64,000 nt of DNA, from NCBI RefSeq assembly GCF_963977235.1, contig NZ_CAXBOD010000010.1, positions 38,440 through 102,439 on the forward strand. Reading direction: 5' to 3'. The stretch is from Albimonas sp963977235 (GTDB lineage: Bacteria > Pseudomonadota > Alphaproteobacteria > Rhodobacterales > Rhodobacteraceae). The first letter of the stretch is position 1. Each line of letters opens with the position of its first letter. This document shows, piece by piece, positions 46,382-54,132 of the stretch. Under the pieces are notes generated by a model that saw only the letters and a list, made by a program, of their open reading frames with translations, ran no database searches and was not told the DNA's origin. The position numbers and the translations under genes were made by a program.

Positions 46382-47256
46382 CCCTGCACGCCCCCCTCGC
46401 CCCGGCCCTCAGGGCCAAGCCCAGCGATCCGGCGCTCGATTTCTGCCTGTGGCCCTATGCGCGCCCGCGCCCGCCCGTCCCCGGGGCCCTGCGCAGCGAG
46501 GCGCTGCTCGCGGCCTCCTTTGCGCTCGCAGGGGTCGGCGACGTGATGCCCCCCATCGTCGAGGCGATCCGCGCGCGGCTGGGGCGCTTCGCCACCGTCT
46601 GGGGCCTCAAGCACATGGACGGGCGCCTGTCGTGGGAGTTCTACGTCTATGACTACGCGCGGCGGGAGCGGGCGTGCGCCTCGGCTCAGGTCCTCGACGC
46701 GCTGCGTCCGCATCTCGAGGTCACCGCCCCCACCGCCGACGACGCGCCTTGGTTCATGTTCTCCTTCGAGATCGACGAGGCGATCGCCCGCCGCCGGGCC
46801 CCGCTCGACCGGCTCGACCTCTACACCGGGCTGCCCTCGGACGGTCTCTCGGCCGGGATCTGCCACGGGCTGGGGCCGGAGGGGCTGGAGCTGCGCAACC
46901 TCTACTGGTTCCACGACGCCGCCACCCAGGCCGAGGACGCGCGGGCGAAAGCCTTCGCCAGCCCCCGGTTCGACGCCCGCCGCGTGGCGCCCGAGGCGCT
47001 GTTCTGGCCCGAGATGAACGCCGCCGTCCTCGTCGTCGCCCAGAAGCGGCTGTTCGACGGGATCTATTTCTCGCGCATCGAGGCGGGCGCGATGCTGATC
47101 TTCCTGCGCCGCGCAGGCTTCCCCGCGCCGCTGATCGAGTGGACGCAGGCGCATCTGCCCGCCCTTTCGCACCACCTGTTCGATGCCGGCTACGACCACC
47201 GCGTCGCGGAGGGCGCCGTCCACGTCGCCAAGGGGAGCGTCTATGGCCTTCTCTGA
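46378..47256 (+). CDS. Unrecognised cassette protein B
   Basis: Protein of 292 residues, soluble by appearance, with no family I can name. Landmarks are WGLKHMDGRLSWEFYVYDY (about 75-93), WFMFSFEIDEA, DRLDLYTGLPSDGLSAGIC, and a C-terminal helical/strand part with FDGIYFSRIEAGAMLIFLRR. It looks enzyme-like, with conserved-looking aromatic and charged residues in strands. The start at 46378 overlaps the previous stop by 4 bases. The end overlaps the radical SAM gene by 14 bases, a sign of coupled expression and possibly of a shared reaction with the radical SAM enzyme. Confidence 0.75.
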   Translation: MTLHAPLAPALRAKPSDPALDFCLWPYARPRPPVPGALRSEALLAASFALAGVGDVMPPIVEAIRARLGRFATVWGLKHMDGRLSWEFYVYDYARRERACASAQVLDALRPHLEVTAPTADDAPWFMFSFEIDEAIARRRAPLDRLDLYTGLPSDGLSAGICHGLGPEGLELRNLYWFHDAATQAEDARAKAFASPRFDARRVAPEALFWPEMNAAVLVVAQKRLFDGIYFSRIEAGAMLIFLRRAGFPAPLIEWTQAHLPALSHHLFDAGYDHRVAEGAVHVAKGSVYGLL

Positions 47257-48190
47257 CGCCCCGGCCCAGCCGCGCCTGTCGCTGCGCGATCACGCCGACT
47301 ACGTCTCGCTGACCATGGAGTTCCGCTGCAACCTCGCGTGCGTTCACTGCATGATCGAGGGGACGATGGACCGCCTGACCCCCCAGCCCGACAGCGAGTT
47401 CCAGGCGGTGCTCGACGAGCAGCGCCGCAACCGCCGCTGGAAGGGGCTGATCCTGACCGGCTCCGAGATCACGCTGCGGCGCGATCTCCCCGATCTTGCC
47501 CGTCGCGCCCGCGCCGCGGGGTTCGCGCATGTGCGCATCCAGACCCACGGCATGGCGCTCGCGCGGCCCGACTTCGGCGCCCGCCTGCTGGACGCGGGCG
47601 TGGACGAGTTCTTCGTCTCGGTCGCGGGCGCCGACGCCGAGAGCCACGACCGGATCACCGCCGTCCCCGGCGCCTGGGACAAGATGTTGCGCGGGCTCGA
47701 GATCCTCGACGCCGACCCCCGCGCGCGGCTGTTCACCAACACCGTGGTCACCCGCCTGTCACACCCGCTGCTGGGCGACCTGGTGGAGGCGCTGGCGCAC
47801 CTCAAGCGCCTGATCCAGATGGAGTTCTGGGTCTACTGGCCGATGTCGGAGACCGACGAGAAGGGCCTGTGCGCCCCGCACGCGGCGATCCTGCCCGACC
47901 TCGCCCCCGCGATCCGCCGGGCCCGCGCGCTGGGCCGCTTTGTCGAGGTGAAAAACTTCCCGCACTGCCTGCTCGTCGCCGAGGGGCTGGGGGACGCGTT
48001 GGTCAACGACCAGCCGCTGCTGCTGATCGATCCCGCCTTCTGGACGGAGTTCGAGCGCAACGGCTTCCACCAGTGCGTCCACCGCGCGACCTGCGCGTCG
48101 GATCAATGCCTTGGCCTGAACGCCGCCTATGTCGAGCGCTTCGGCTGGGAGGGGGATTGGCTCTTGCCACTAGGGAAACCGACCCCGTAG
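47243..48190 (+). CDS. Radical SAM enzyme
   Basis: Protein of 315 residues. The cluster-binding motif C-x3-C-x2-C is CNLACVHC (C29, C33, C36), which ligates the [4Fe-4S] cluster that cleaves S-adenosylmethionine. Typical radical SAM strands follow: GLILTGSEITLRRDLPDL and HVRIQTHGMAL. A second Cys set near the C-terminus (C278-x5-C284-x4-C289) could bind an auxiliary cluster, as in SPASM/twitch-type enzymes, although the spacing is not a standard SPASM. Such enzymes often modify peptides or proteins. Its start lies inside the preceding gene (14-base overlap). Substrate unknown; the giant protein or a cofactor are candidates. Confidence 0.9.
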   Translation: MAFSDAPAQPRLSLRDHADYVSLTMEFRCNLACVHCMIEGTMDRLTPQPDSEFQAVLDEQRRNRRWKGLILTGSEITLRRDLPDLARRARAAGFAHVRIQTHGMALARPDFGARLLDAGVDEFFVSVAGADAESHDRITAVPGAWDKMLRGLEILDADPRARLFTNTVVTRLSHPLLGDLVEALAHLKRLIQMEFWVYWPMSETDEKGLCAPHAAILPDLAPAIRRARALGRFVEVKNFPHCLLVAEGLGDALVNDQPLLLIDPAFWTEFERNGFHQCVHRATCASDQCLGLNAAYVERFGWEGDWLLPLGKPTP

Positions 48191-48261
48191 CGTGGGACGG
48201 TCAGACGCCGGGGGGGCTCCGGCGAACGCGTAAACGAAACATGAACGAAAGGCCGGACCTC

Positions 48262-49035
48262 ATGGCCAAGCAGCTTCTCATCTACGAACGGGCGGTCAGC
48301 GTCTCGGCGCAGCGTCACCGCGACTGGTCGGTGGCGGCGGGGCGGTCCTACGCCTTCGCCCGCGGGATCAACGCGGCCCCCCTTGTGGCGGCCGAGTTCC
48401 TGCCCGCCAGCCTGGAATACGCCATCGTCTTCGCGGGCGAGGGCGACGCGATCATGCCCTCGGCCCTGCTGGGCGTGCGCGGAGAGGAGAACAGCTTCGT
48501 GGGCGCCGACGGCGCCTGGGGGGGGCGCTACATCCCCGCCTTCCTGCGCCGCTACCCGTTCGTGTTCTCGCGCTCGGAGGACGGCAAGACCTTCTCGCTG
48601 TGCATCGACGAGGAGTTCGAGGGCCTCAACCAGGAGGGGCGGGGCGAGCGTCTCTTCGACTCCGAGGGCGCCAGGACCCAGTATCTCTCGACGATCCTGG
48701 ACTTCGCGACCCAGTACCAGACGCAGTTCACCGCCACCGGCCGCTTCTGCGCCAAGCTGCGCGACCTCGAGCTTCTGCAGCCGGCCACCGCCCAGTTCCG
48801 CCTGGCCGACGGGCAGACGCCCTCGCTCTCGGGGTTCATGACGGTGGACCGCGAGCGGCTCAGGAAGCTGCCCGACGAGACGCTGCTGCAGCTCGCGCGG
48901 TCCGACGAGCTGGAGCTGATCCACGCGCATCTGCACTCGCTGGCCAACATCACCCCGATGGCCCAGCGTCTTGCCGCGGCGCCTGCCGCGCCCGCGACCG
49001 CCCCGGTCGAGGAGCCGGCCCCCGCAGAGGGCTGA
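48262..49035 (+). CDS. SapC family protein
   Basis: Protein of 257 residues of the SapC family, named after a Campylobacter fetus gene of S-layer export. Diagnostic strings are KQLLIYERAVSVSAQRHRDW at the N-terminus, INAAPLVAAEF, YAIVFAGEGDAIMPSALLGV, RYIPAFLRRYPFVFS, SLCIDEEF, GERLFDSEG, and the late LELIHAHLHSL. I start at ATG 48262, because GAAAGG lies 9 bases upstream and homologues begin M-x-K/T-QLLIYE; ATG 48241 is the alternative. The exact biochemical role of the family is unsettled. In Alphaproteobacteria it is often found next to tryptophan halogenase-like genes, as here. Confidence 0.9.
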   Translation: MAKQLLIYERAVSVSAQRHRDWSVAAGRSYAFARGINAAPLVAAEFLPASLEYAIVFAGEGDAIMPSALLGVRGEENSFVGADGAWGGRYIPAFLRRYPFVFSRSEDGKTFSLCIDEEFEGLNQEGRGERLFDSEGARTQYLSTILDFATQYQTQFTATGRFCAKLRDLELLQPATAQFRLADGQTPSLSGFMTVDRERLRKLPDETLLQLARSDELELIHAHLHSLANITPMAQRLAAAPAAPATAPVEEPAPAEG

Positions 49036-49073
49036 GCGGGGGGCTTGAGCATGCCAGCGTCCGGGCCCCCGTG

Positions 49074-50573
49074 GTGAGCGCGGGCCCGGGCCCGGGCCCG
49101 GGGGCGCCGCTCCGCGTCCTGGTGGCGGGGGGCGGCTCTGCGGGGTGGCTGGCGGCGGCGACGCTCGACGCGGCGCTGAATCGCGAAGGCGCGCGCGCGG
49201 CGGCGATCACGGTGGTCGAATCCCCCGACACGCCCCGCATCGGGGTCGGCGAGGCGACGCTGCCCACGATCCGCAAGGCCCTGCGCCGCCTGCGGATTTC
49301 GGAGGCCGAGTTCCTCGCCGCGACCGAGGCGACCTTCAAGCAGGCGATCGTCTTCGCCGGCTGGGGCGGCCCCGGCTCCGGCTTCGCCCACCCGTTCCAC
49401 ACCCGCCCCGGCGACGCGGCCGAGCAGGCTGGCGCGCGCTTCCTGCGCTCGGACGGGCGAACGCCCTTCGCCGATCTGGTGACCCCGCAGCCCGCGCTTG
49501 CCGCCGCCTTTCGCGGGCCGCGGCGGGCGGAGGATCCCGACTACGCCGGCCCCCTTCCCTACGCCTATCACATGGACGCCGAGGCCTTCGCCGAGCTGCT
49601 GGCCGCGCGCGCCACCGCCCGCGGCGTGGTGCGCGTCGCGGCCCATCTCGAGGCGCCCGCGCGCGCCATGGGCCAGCCGCTGGGCGAGGTCCGGGCCGCG
49701 GACGGGCGCCGCTTCGCCGCGGACCTCTTCGTCGACGCGACCGGCTTTCGGCGGCTGCTGATCGGGCAGGGGGGCTTTGTCGACCAGTCGCGCCACCTGA
49801 TCTGCGACGCCGCCGTGGCCCTGCGCGCGCCCTGCGCGCCCGGTCCCACGCGGCCCTTCACGCTCGCCGCCGCGCGCGAAGCCGGCTGGACCTGGGACAT
49901 CCCGCTCCGCGCCCGCCGCGGCCGGGGCTATGTGCATTCCAGCGCCCATCTCTCCCCCGCCGCCGCCGAGGACGTCCTGCGCGCCGAGAGCCCCGGGGCC
50001 GGCGAGGCCCGGCGCCTCGTCTTCCAGGTCGGGCGCCTCGCGCAGCCCTGGCAGGCCAATGTCGTGGCCGTGGGCCTCGCCGCGGGCTTCGTCGAGCCGC
50101 TGGAGTCGACCGGCCTGCATCTCGCCGACCTCGCCGCGGGGCTGCTGGCCGAGAACGCCCCGCTCGCGGGCCCCAACCCGGCGCTGGCGCGCGCCTACTC
50201 CGCCCACCTTGTCGCGGCCCACGATGAGGTCGTGGATTTCGTGTCCGTGCACTACGCCGCCTCGCCCCGGCGCGACACGCCGTTCTGGCGCGACGCGGCC
50301 GATCCCGCGCGGCGCACCGATCGCGTGGCCCACCTGCTGGAGCTGTGGGAATCCCGCCCTCCCGTCGCCGCGGACTTCCCCAATTCCCTGCAGGCGTTCA
50401 ATCATCGCAACTGGGAGTTCATCCTGCACGGCCTGGGCTGGCGGCCCCGGACGCTGGGTCCGGCCGCCGGGCCGCCGCCGCGCCCCGACCCCGAGCTGGT
50501 GGCGCAGGCCCGGCGCCTGGCCGCCGAGCTGCCGGGCCATGACGCGCTGCTGGACGCCCTCGCGCCCCGCTGA
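49074..50573 (+). CDS. Flavin-dependent tryptophan halogenase family protein
   Basis: FAD-binding protein of about 499 residues. The dinucleotide-binding motif VAGGGSAGWLAA is at the N-terminus. Halogenase signatures are present: the Lys of EATFK (K89, equivalent to the hypohalous-acid Lys of PrnA), WTWDIP (W272-P277, the WxWxIP motif), and FVEPLESTGL with the catalytic Glu (E344). These enzymes chlorinate or brominate tryptophan or related indoles using FADH2. No ATG fits, and I chose GTG 49074; GTG 49071 is equally possible and no clear ribosome-binding site is visible. It follows SapC by about 38 bases and ends the cassette. Confidence 0.9.
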   Translation: MSAGPGPGPGAPLRVLVAGGGSAGWLAAATLDAALNREGARAAAITVVESPDTPRIGVGEATLPTIRKALRRLRISEAEFLAATEATFKQAIVFAGWGGPGSGFAHPFHTRPGDAAEQAGARFLRSDGRTPFADLVTPQPALAAAFRGPRRAEDPDYAGPLPYAYHMDAEAFAELLAARATARGVVRVAAHLEAPARAMGQPLGEVRAADGRRFAADLFVDATGFRRLLIGQGGFVDQSRHLICDAAVALRAPCAPGPTRPFTLAAAREAGWTWDIPLRARRGRGYVHSSAHLSPAAAEDVLRAESPGAGEARRLVFQVGRLAQPWQANVVAVGLAAGFVEPLESTGLHLADLAAGLLAENAPLAGPNPALARAYSAHLVAAHDEVVDFVSVHYAASPRRDTPFWRDAADPARRTDRVAHLLELWESRPPVAADFPNSLQAFNHRNWEFILHGLGWRPRTLGPAAGPPPRPDPELVAQARRLAAELPGHDALLDALAPR

Positions 50574-50657
50574 CGCCGTGGCAGAGGGGCGCCGGGTCGC
50601 ACTGGCGCCGCCGCCGCGGGCCGGTAGCGTGGCCGCTCCCCCATGCAGGAGCCCTCG

Positions 50658-50897
50658 ATGATCCCGGCCCGCTACGCCTCCGTCCTGTTCGGCCTGATCC
50701 TCAGCGGACTGATGTCGTTGATGGTCTCGGGCATCGCCACCCTGCGCGCCGCCGAGACGCTGGACGCGGGCTTTCCCGCCCTGTGGCTGGGGGCGTGGCT
50801 GACCTCCTGGGCGGTGGCCTTTCCCGCGGTGCTGGTCGTGGCGCCGCTGACCCGCAGGCTGGTCGCGCGACTGGTGGTCAGGCCGGCCGGGGACTGA
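50658..50897 (+). CDS. DUF2798 small membrane protein
   Basis: Protein of 79 residues with two predicted membrane helices (VLFGLILSGLMSLMVSGI and LGAWLTSWAVAFPAVLVVAPL) and a basic C-terminus, matching DUF2798. Function unknown. AGGAG at 50647-50651 lies 6 bases before ATG 50658, which I prefer to the ATG at 50643. It ends 5 bases before the convergent exporter gene. Confidence 0.88.
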   Translation: MIPARYASVLFGLILSGLMSLMVSGIATLRAAETLDAGFPALWLGAWLTSWAVAFPAVLVVAPLTRRLVARLVVRPAGD

Positions 50898-50902
50898 GCC
50901 CC

Positions 50903-51532
50903 TCAGCCCAGCGCGTGCAGGGTCAGCCGCGCCGCGATCGCCCACATCACCACGGCGATGCCGGCGTCGAGCGCCCGCCAGGCGGCGGGCCGCGCGAACA
51001 CCGGCGCCAGCAGCCGCGCCCCGTAGCCGAGCCCGAAGAAGAACACGAACGAGGCGCCCCCCGCCCCGATCCCGTAGGCGAGCTTCTCGGCCCCCGCGAA
51101 CGGCGCCCCCACCGCGCCCACCAGCGCCAGCGTGTCGAGGTAGACATGCGGGTTCAGCCAGGTGAAGGCCAGCGTCTGCAGCAGCACCGCGCGCAGGCCC
51201 AGATCGGCGCCCGCGCCGGCGGCCAGCGCCTCGGCCGGCCCCAGCGCCGCGCGCAGACGCAGGGCGCCGTAGACCGCCAGGAACGCCGCCCCCGCCAGCG
51301 CCATCGCCGGGCCGAGCCACGGCCACCGCTGCGCCGCCGCGCCAAACCCCGCGACGCCGGTCGCAATCAGCAGCGCGTCCGAGACCGCGCAGGTCAGGCA
51401 CACCCAGCCCACATGCCGCCCCCGCAGCCCCTGGCGGAGCACGAAGGCGTTCTGCGCTCCGATGGCGAGGATCAGCGAGAAGCCCGTGGCGAAGCCGGTC
51501 GCGCCGGCCGCCCAGGCGCCGGCGGCGAACAT
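50903..51532 (-). CDS. LysE/ArgO-type amino-acid exporter
   Basis: Inner-membrane protein of 209 residues with about six hydrophobic segments. The LysE-family signature GAQNAFVLRQGL lies in the first helix region and TWLNPHVYLDTL in the middle, both typical of ArgO-like exporters of arginine or lysine analogues. AAAGG precedes the start. It converges with the DUF2798 gene. No LysG/ArgP-type regulator is adjacent. Confidence 0.9.
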   Translation of the reverse strand: MFAAGAWAAGATGFATGFSLILAIGAQNAFVLRQGLRGRHVGWVCLTCAVSDALLIATGVAGFGAAAQRWPWLGPAMALAGAAFLAVYGALRLRAALGPAEALAAGAGADLGLRAVLLQTLAFTWLNPHVYLDTLALVGAVGAPFAGAEKLAYGIGAGGASFVFFFGLGYGARLLAPVFARPAAWRALDAGIAVVMWAIAARLTLHALG

Positions 51533-51592
51533 GGCGGGATCCTTTCGAAGGAGCAGAGAGACGCGCAGCGTCGGGAAGCGGGGGGGCTGGCG

Positions 51593-52390
51593 TCAGTCGC
51601 GCCGGGCCGAGGCGGGGGGGCGGGCCGTCGCGCCCGTGCGCGGCGCCCCGGCGCGGGGCTTGCCGTTGGGCTGGCGTCGGGCGAGGCCCGCGGCCCGCTC
51701 CTCGGCCGTGGGCGGCACCACCAGCCCCGCCGAGATCACCAGCTTGGCGGCCTCCTCGACGGTCATGTCGAGCAGCACCACGTCCTCGCGCATCGCGAAC
51801 AGCAGGAAGCCCGAGGTCGGGTTCGGCGTGGTCGGCAGGAACACCGAGACCATGCTCCCCGGCTCCGGGCCCGCGAGGCCGTTGAAGGCGGCCACCCGCT
51901 CGGGGACCTCGCCGCGGGTCTCGGTCGAGATGAAGGCGATGGCCCACAGGCCGCGGCGCGGATACTCCACCAGGCAGGCCTGCTTGAACGAGGCGCCCGA
52001 GCTCTGGGTCAGCACCGTCTCGATGATCTGCTTCACGCCGTTGTAGACCGAGCGCACGATCGGCATCCGGTCGACCCAGCGCTCGGCCAGCAGCACCAGC
52101 TGGCGGCCGAACAGGTTCTTGGTCAGCGCGCCGACCACCGCGGTGAACACCAGGAACACCACCAGTCCGAAGCCGGGCACATCCACCCCGATCCAGGTCG
52201 AGGGGTTGTAGAGGGCGGGGACCAGCGGGACGATCTTGTCGTCCACGAAGGTGATCACCGTCCACACCAGGTAAAGCGTCAGCGTCACCGGCGCGACGAT
52301 CACCAGCCCGGTCAGGAAGTTCGCGCGCCAGCGCTGGAACACCCCGCGGCGGCTCGAACGGGATTGGGAGCGTCGCGGCGAGACGGCCAT
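51593..52390 (-). CDS. DUF502 membrane protein
   Basis: Protein of 265 residues with two membrane helices near the N-terminus (FLTGLVIVAPVTLTLYLVWTVI and FGLVVFLVFTAVVGAL). A conserved soluble domain follows (RMPIVRSVYNGVKQIIETV, GLWAIAFISTET, VFLPTTPNPTSGFLLF, VVLLDMTVEEAAKLVISAG). This matches DUF502 (COG2928), a conserved inner-membrane family of unknown function. The start at 52390 (MAVSPRRS) gives the normal family length; an upstream ATG at 52537 would add a Pro/Arg-rich stretch that is probably not translated. The Arg/Ala-rich C-terminal tail is unremarkable. Confidence 0.9.
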   Translation of the reverse strand: MAVSPRRSQSRSSRRGVFQRWRANFLTGLVIVAPVTLTLYLVWTVITFVDDKIVPLVPALYNPSTWIGVDVPGFGLVVFLVFTAVVGALTKNLFGRQLVLLAERWVDRMPIVRSVYNGVKQIIETVLTQSSGASFKQACLVEYPRRGLWAIAFISTETRGEVPERVAAFNGLAGPEPGSMVSVFLPTTPNPTSGFLLFAMREDVVLLDMTVEEAAKLVISAGLVVPPTAEERAAGLARRQPNGKPRAGAPRTGATARPPASARRD

Positions 52391-52652
52391 CGTGCGGGAG
52401 TTCCTGGGGGCGAGAGGCGGAGCGCGCCGGTCGGGCGGCCGCTGCGGTCGGGTGGGCGCGCCTCTGGGTCTGGGATCGGGCCCGGAAACTGGGCCGCGGA
52501 TCGGCGCGGGCGGTCGGGACGGGCGTCCCGCCGCCAAGTGGCGCGGGACCGCAGGAAGCTAGTCACGCGCCCGCCGCGGCGCAATATCGCGCGGTCCGAT
52601 CGCAGTCACGCGCTTCGCCGCAGGGGGCGGCCCGCGCGCGCGCCGGCGCGGC

Positions 52653-53933
52653 TCAGAGCGGTCCGCCCGGCCTCTCGCCGCCCGCCGGATCGCCCGCGGG
52701 CAGGGGCCCGCGCCGCCGGTTCGCCGAATAGACGAAGGCCATCGAGCCGAGCATCGCAAAGCCGGTGGCCACCAGCACCAGCGGCAGCGGCAGCGCGCCG
52801 CCGAACACCTCGAGCAGCCAGCCGGTCACCGCCGAGAGCAGCGCCCCCCCGCCCAGCATCAGCGTCGAGCCCAGGCCCGAGGCGCTGCCCGCCAGGTGCG
52901 GGCGGACCGAGAGCTGGCCGGCCATGGCGTTGGGCATCGCCATGCCGCTGCCGATGCCCACGAAGAAGGTCGGCCCGAACAGCGCCAGCGGGTCCGTCGC
53001 CCCGCCCAGGAACATCAGCGCCGAGGCCGACATCGCCACGATGTTCAGCACCGCCCCGATCACGATCATCCGGTCGATGCCCAGCCGCGCGGCCAGCCGC
53101 GTGGTCAGGAAGTTCCCGACCATGTAGCCCCCGGCCATGAACATGAAGTAGACGCCCAGTTTCGACGGGCTCAGCCCCAGCACCTCGCTCGCCACGTAGG
53201 GCGCGCCGCCCAGGAACGCGAAGAACGCCCCCGAGGCGCAGGCGCAGGCCAGCGCATAGCCCCAGAAGCGGTGCGAGCGCACCAGCTCGGGATAGGCCCG
53301 GAACTGCTCGGCGAAGGAGGCGGTGGGGTTCATGTTGGTCTCGCCCGCATCCGCCCAGCACACGGCCAGGACCGACAGCGAGGCGACCAGCAGCACCACG
53401 AAGTTGGCGTGCCAGCCGAAAGCCTGATCCAGCAGGCCCCCGATCAGCGGGCCGACCATGGGCACCACCGCCATGCACATGGCGACATAGCCCATCATCT
53501 GGGCCGCGGTCTCCTGGGTGGACATGTCGCGCACCATGGCCCGCGACAGCACCAGCCCGGCCGAGGAGGTGGTCTGCAGCATCCGGTAGGCCATGAAGCC
53601 CTCGATCGTTTCCGCCGTCAGGCAGCCGATCGTGGCGAGCGCGAAGATCGCGAGGCCGCCCAGCAGCACCGGGCGCCGGCCCAGCCGGTCCGACAGCGGC
53701 CCGATCACCAGCTGCAGCACGGCCATCGCCAGCAGATAAAGCGACACCGCCAGCTGCATGACCGAGTAGTCGACCCCGAACCCCTTCGCCATGCCCGGCA
53801 TCGAGGGCAGGAAGATGTTCATGCTCAGCGCGCCCATGCCGGCCATGGCCACCAGCGTGAACAGCGTCGGCGGCGTCCGCCGGTCGAACCACTTGCGGGT
53901 CCGGGAGGGTGTGTCGGTCGTCACGGTTGCCAT
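52653..53933 (-). CDS. Bcr/CflA-type MFS multidrug efflux transporter
   Basis: Inner-membrane protein of 426 residues with twelve predicted helices. Family features are MNIFLPSMPGMAKGFGV in the first periplasmic loop, GPLSDRLGRRPVLL (MFS motif A) between helices 2 and 3, SRAMVRDM in helix 4 and its following loop, and VGPLIGGLLDQAFGW in the motif C region. Members expel drugs or small metabolites by proton antiport. The C-terminus is a short Gly/Pro-rich tail. It diverges from the sensor kinase gene across a 200-base gap, so the kinase could regulate it, but nothing in the sequence shows that. Confidence 0.92.
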   Translation of the reverse strand: MATVTTDTPSRTRKWFDRRTPPTLFTLVAMAGMGALSMNIFLPSMPGMAKGFGVDYSVMQLAVSLYLLAMAVLQLVIGPLSDRLGRRPVLLGGLAIFALATIGCLTAETIEGFMAYRMLQTTSSAGLVLSRAMVRDMSTQETAAQMMGYVAMCMAVVPMVGPLIGGLLDQAFGWHANFVVLLVASLSVLAVCWADAGETNMNPTASFAEQFRAYPELVRSHRFWGYALACACASGAFFAFLGGAPYVASEVLGLSPSKLGVYFMFMAGGYMVGNFLTTRLAARLGIDRMIVIGAVLNIVAMSASALMFLGGATDPLALFGPTFFVGIGSGMAMPNAMAGQLSVRPHLAGSASGLGSTLMLGGGALLSAVTGWLLEVFGGALPLPLVLVATGFAMLGSMAFVYSANRRRGPLPAGDPAGGERPGGPL

Positions 53934-54132
53934 AAGGATGGCTTAGAATGGCGCCCGGCGAAAGTCCAATCGAATGTGTCGCTTTGCCGGGGGCGCGTGT
54001 TCGGCCGCCTCGCGGGCGCGGCAGGCGGCCGCGCCTCGCCGTCTGGCGCGGCGTTTACCAGCTGTTAACGGCGCCGGCGCCACCCTGCGCCGTCGGCGGA
54101 CTGATCTCGCCGGCGAACCGGAAGGAGCCGTC

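Noticed and set aside
38424..50573. Classical type I (ABC/HlyD/TolC) secretion of an RTX protein
   Set aside because: HlyD-like genes are present, but there is no ABC ATPase-permease and no outer-membrane factor here, and the motor present is SecA-like.
38424..50573. RTX toxin operon with an HlyC-type acyltransferase
   Set aside because: No HlyC-like gene is present and the giant protein lacks a recognisable pore-forming domain.
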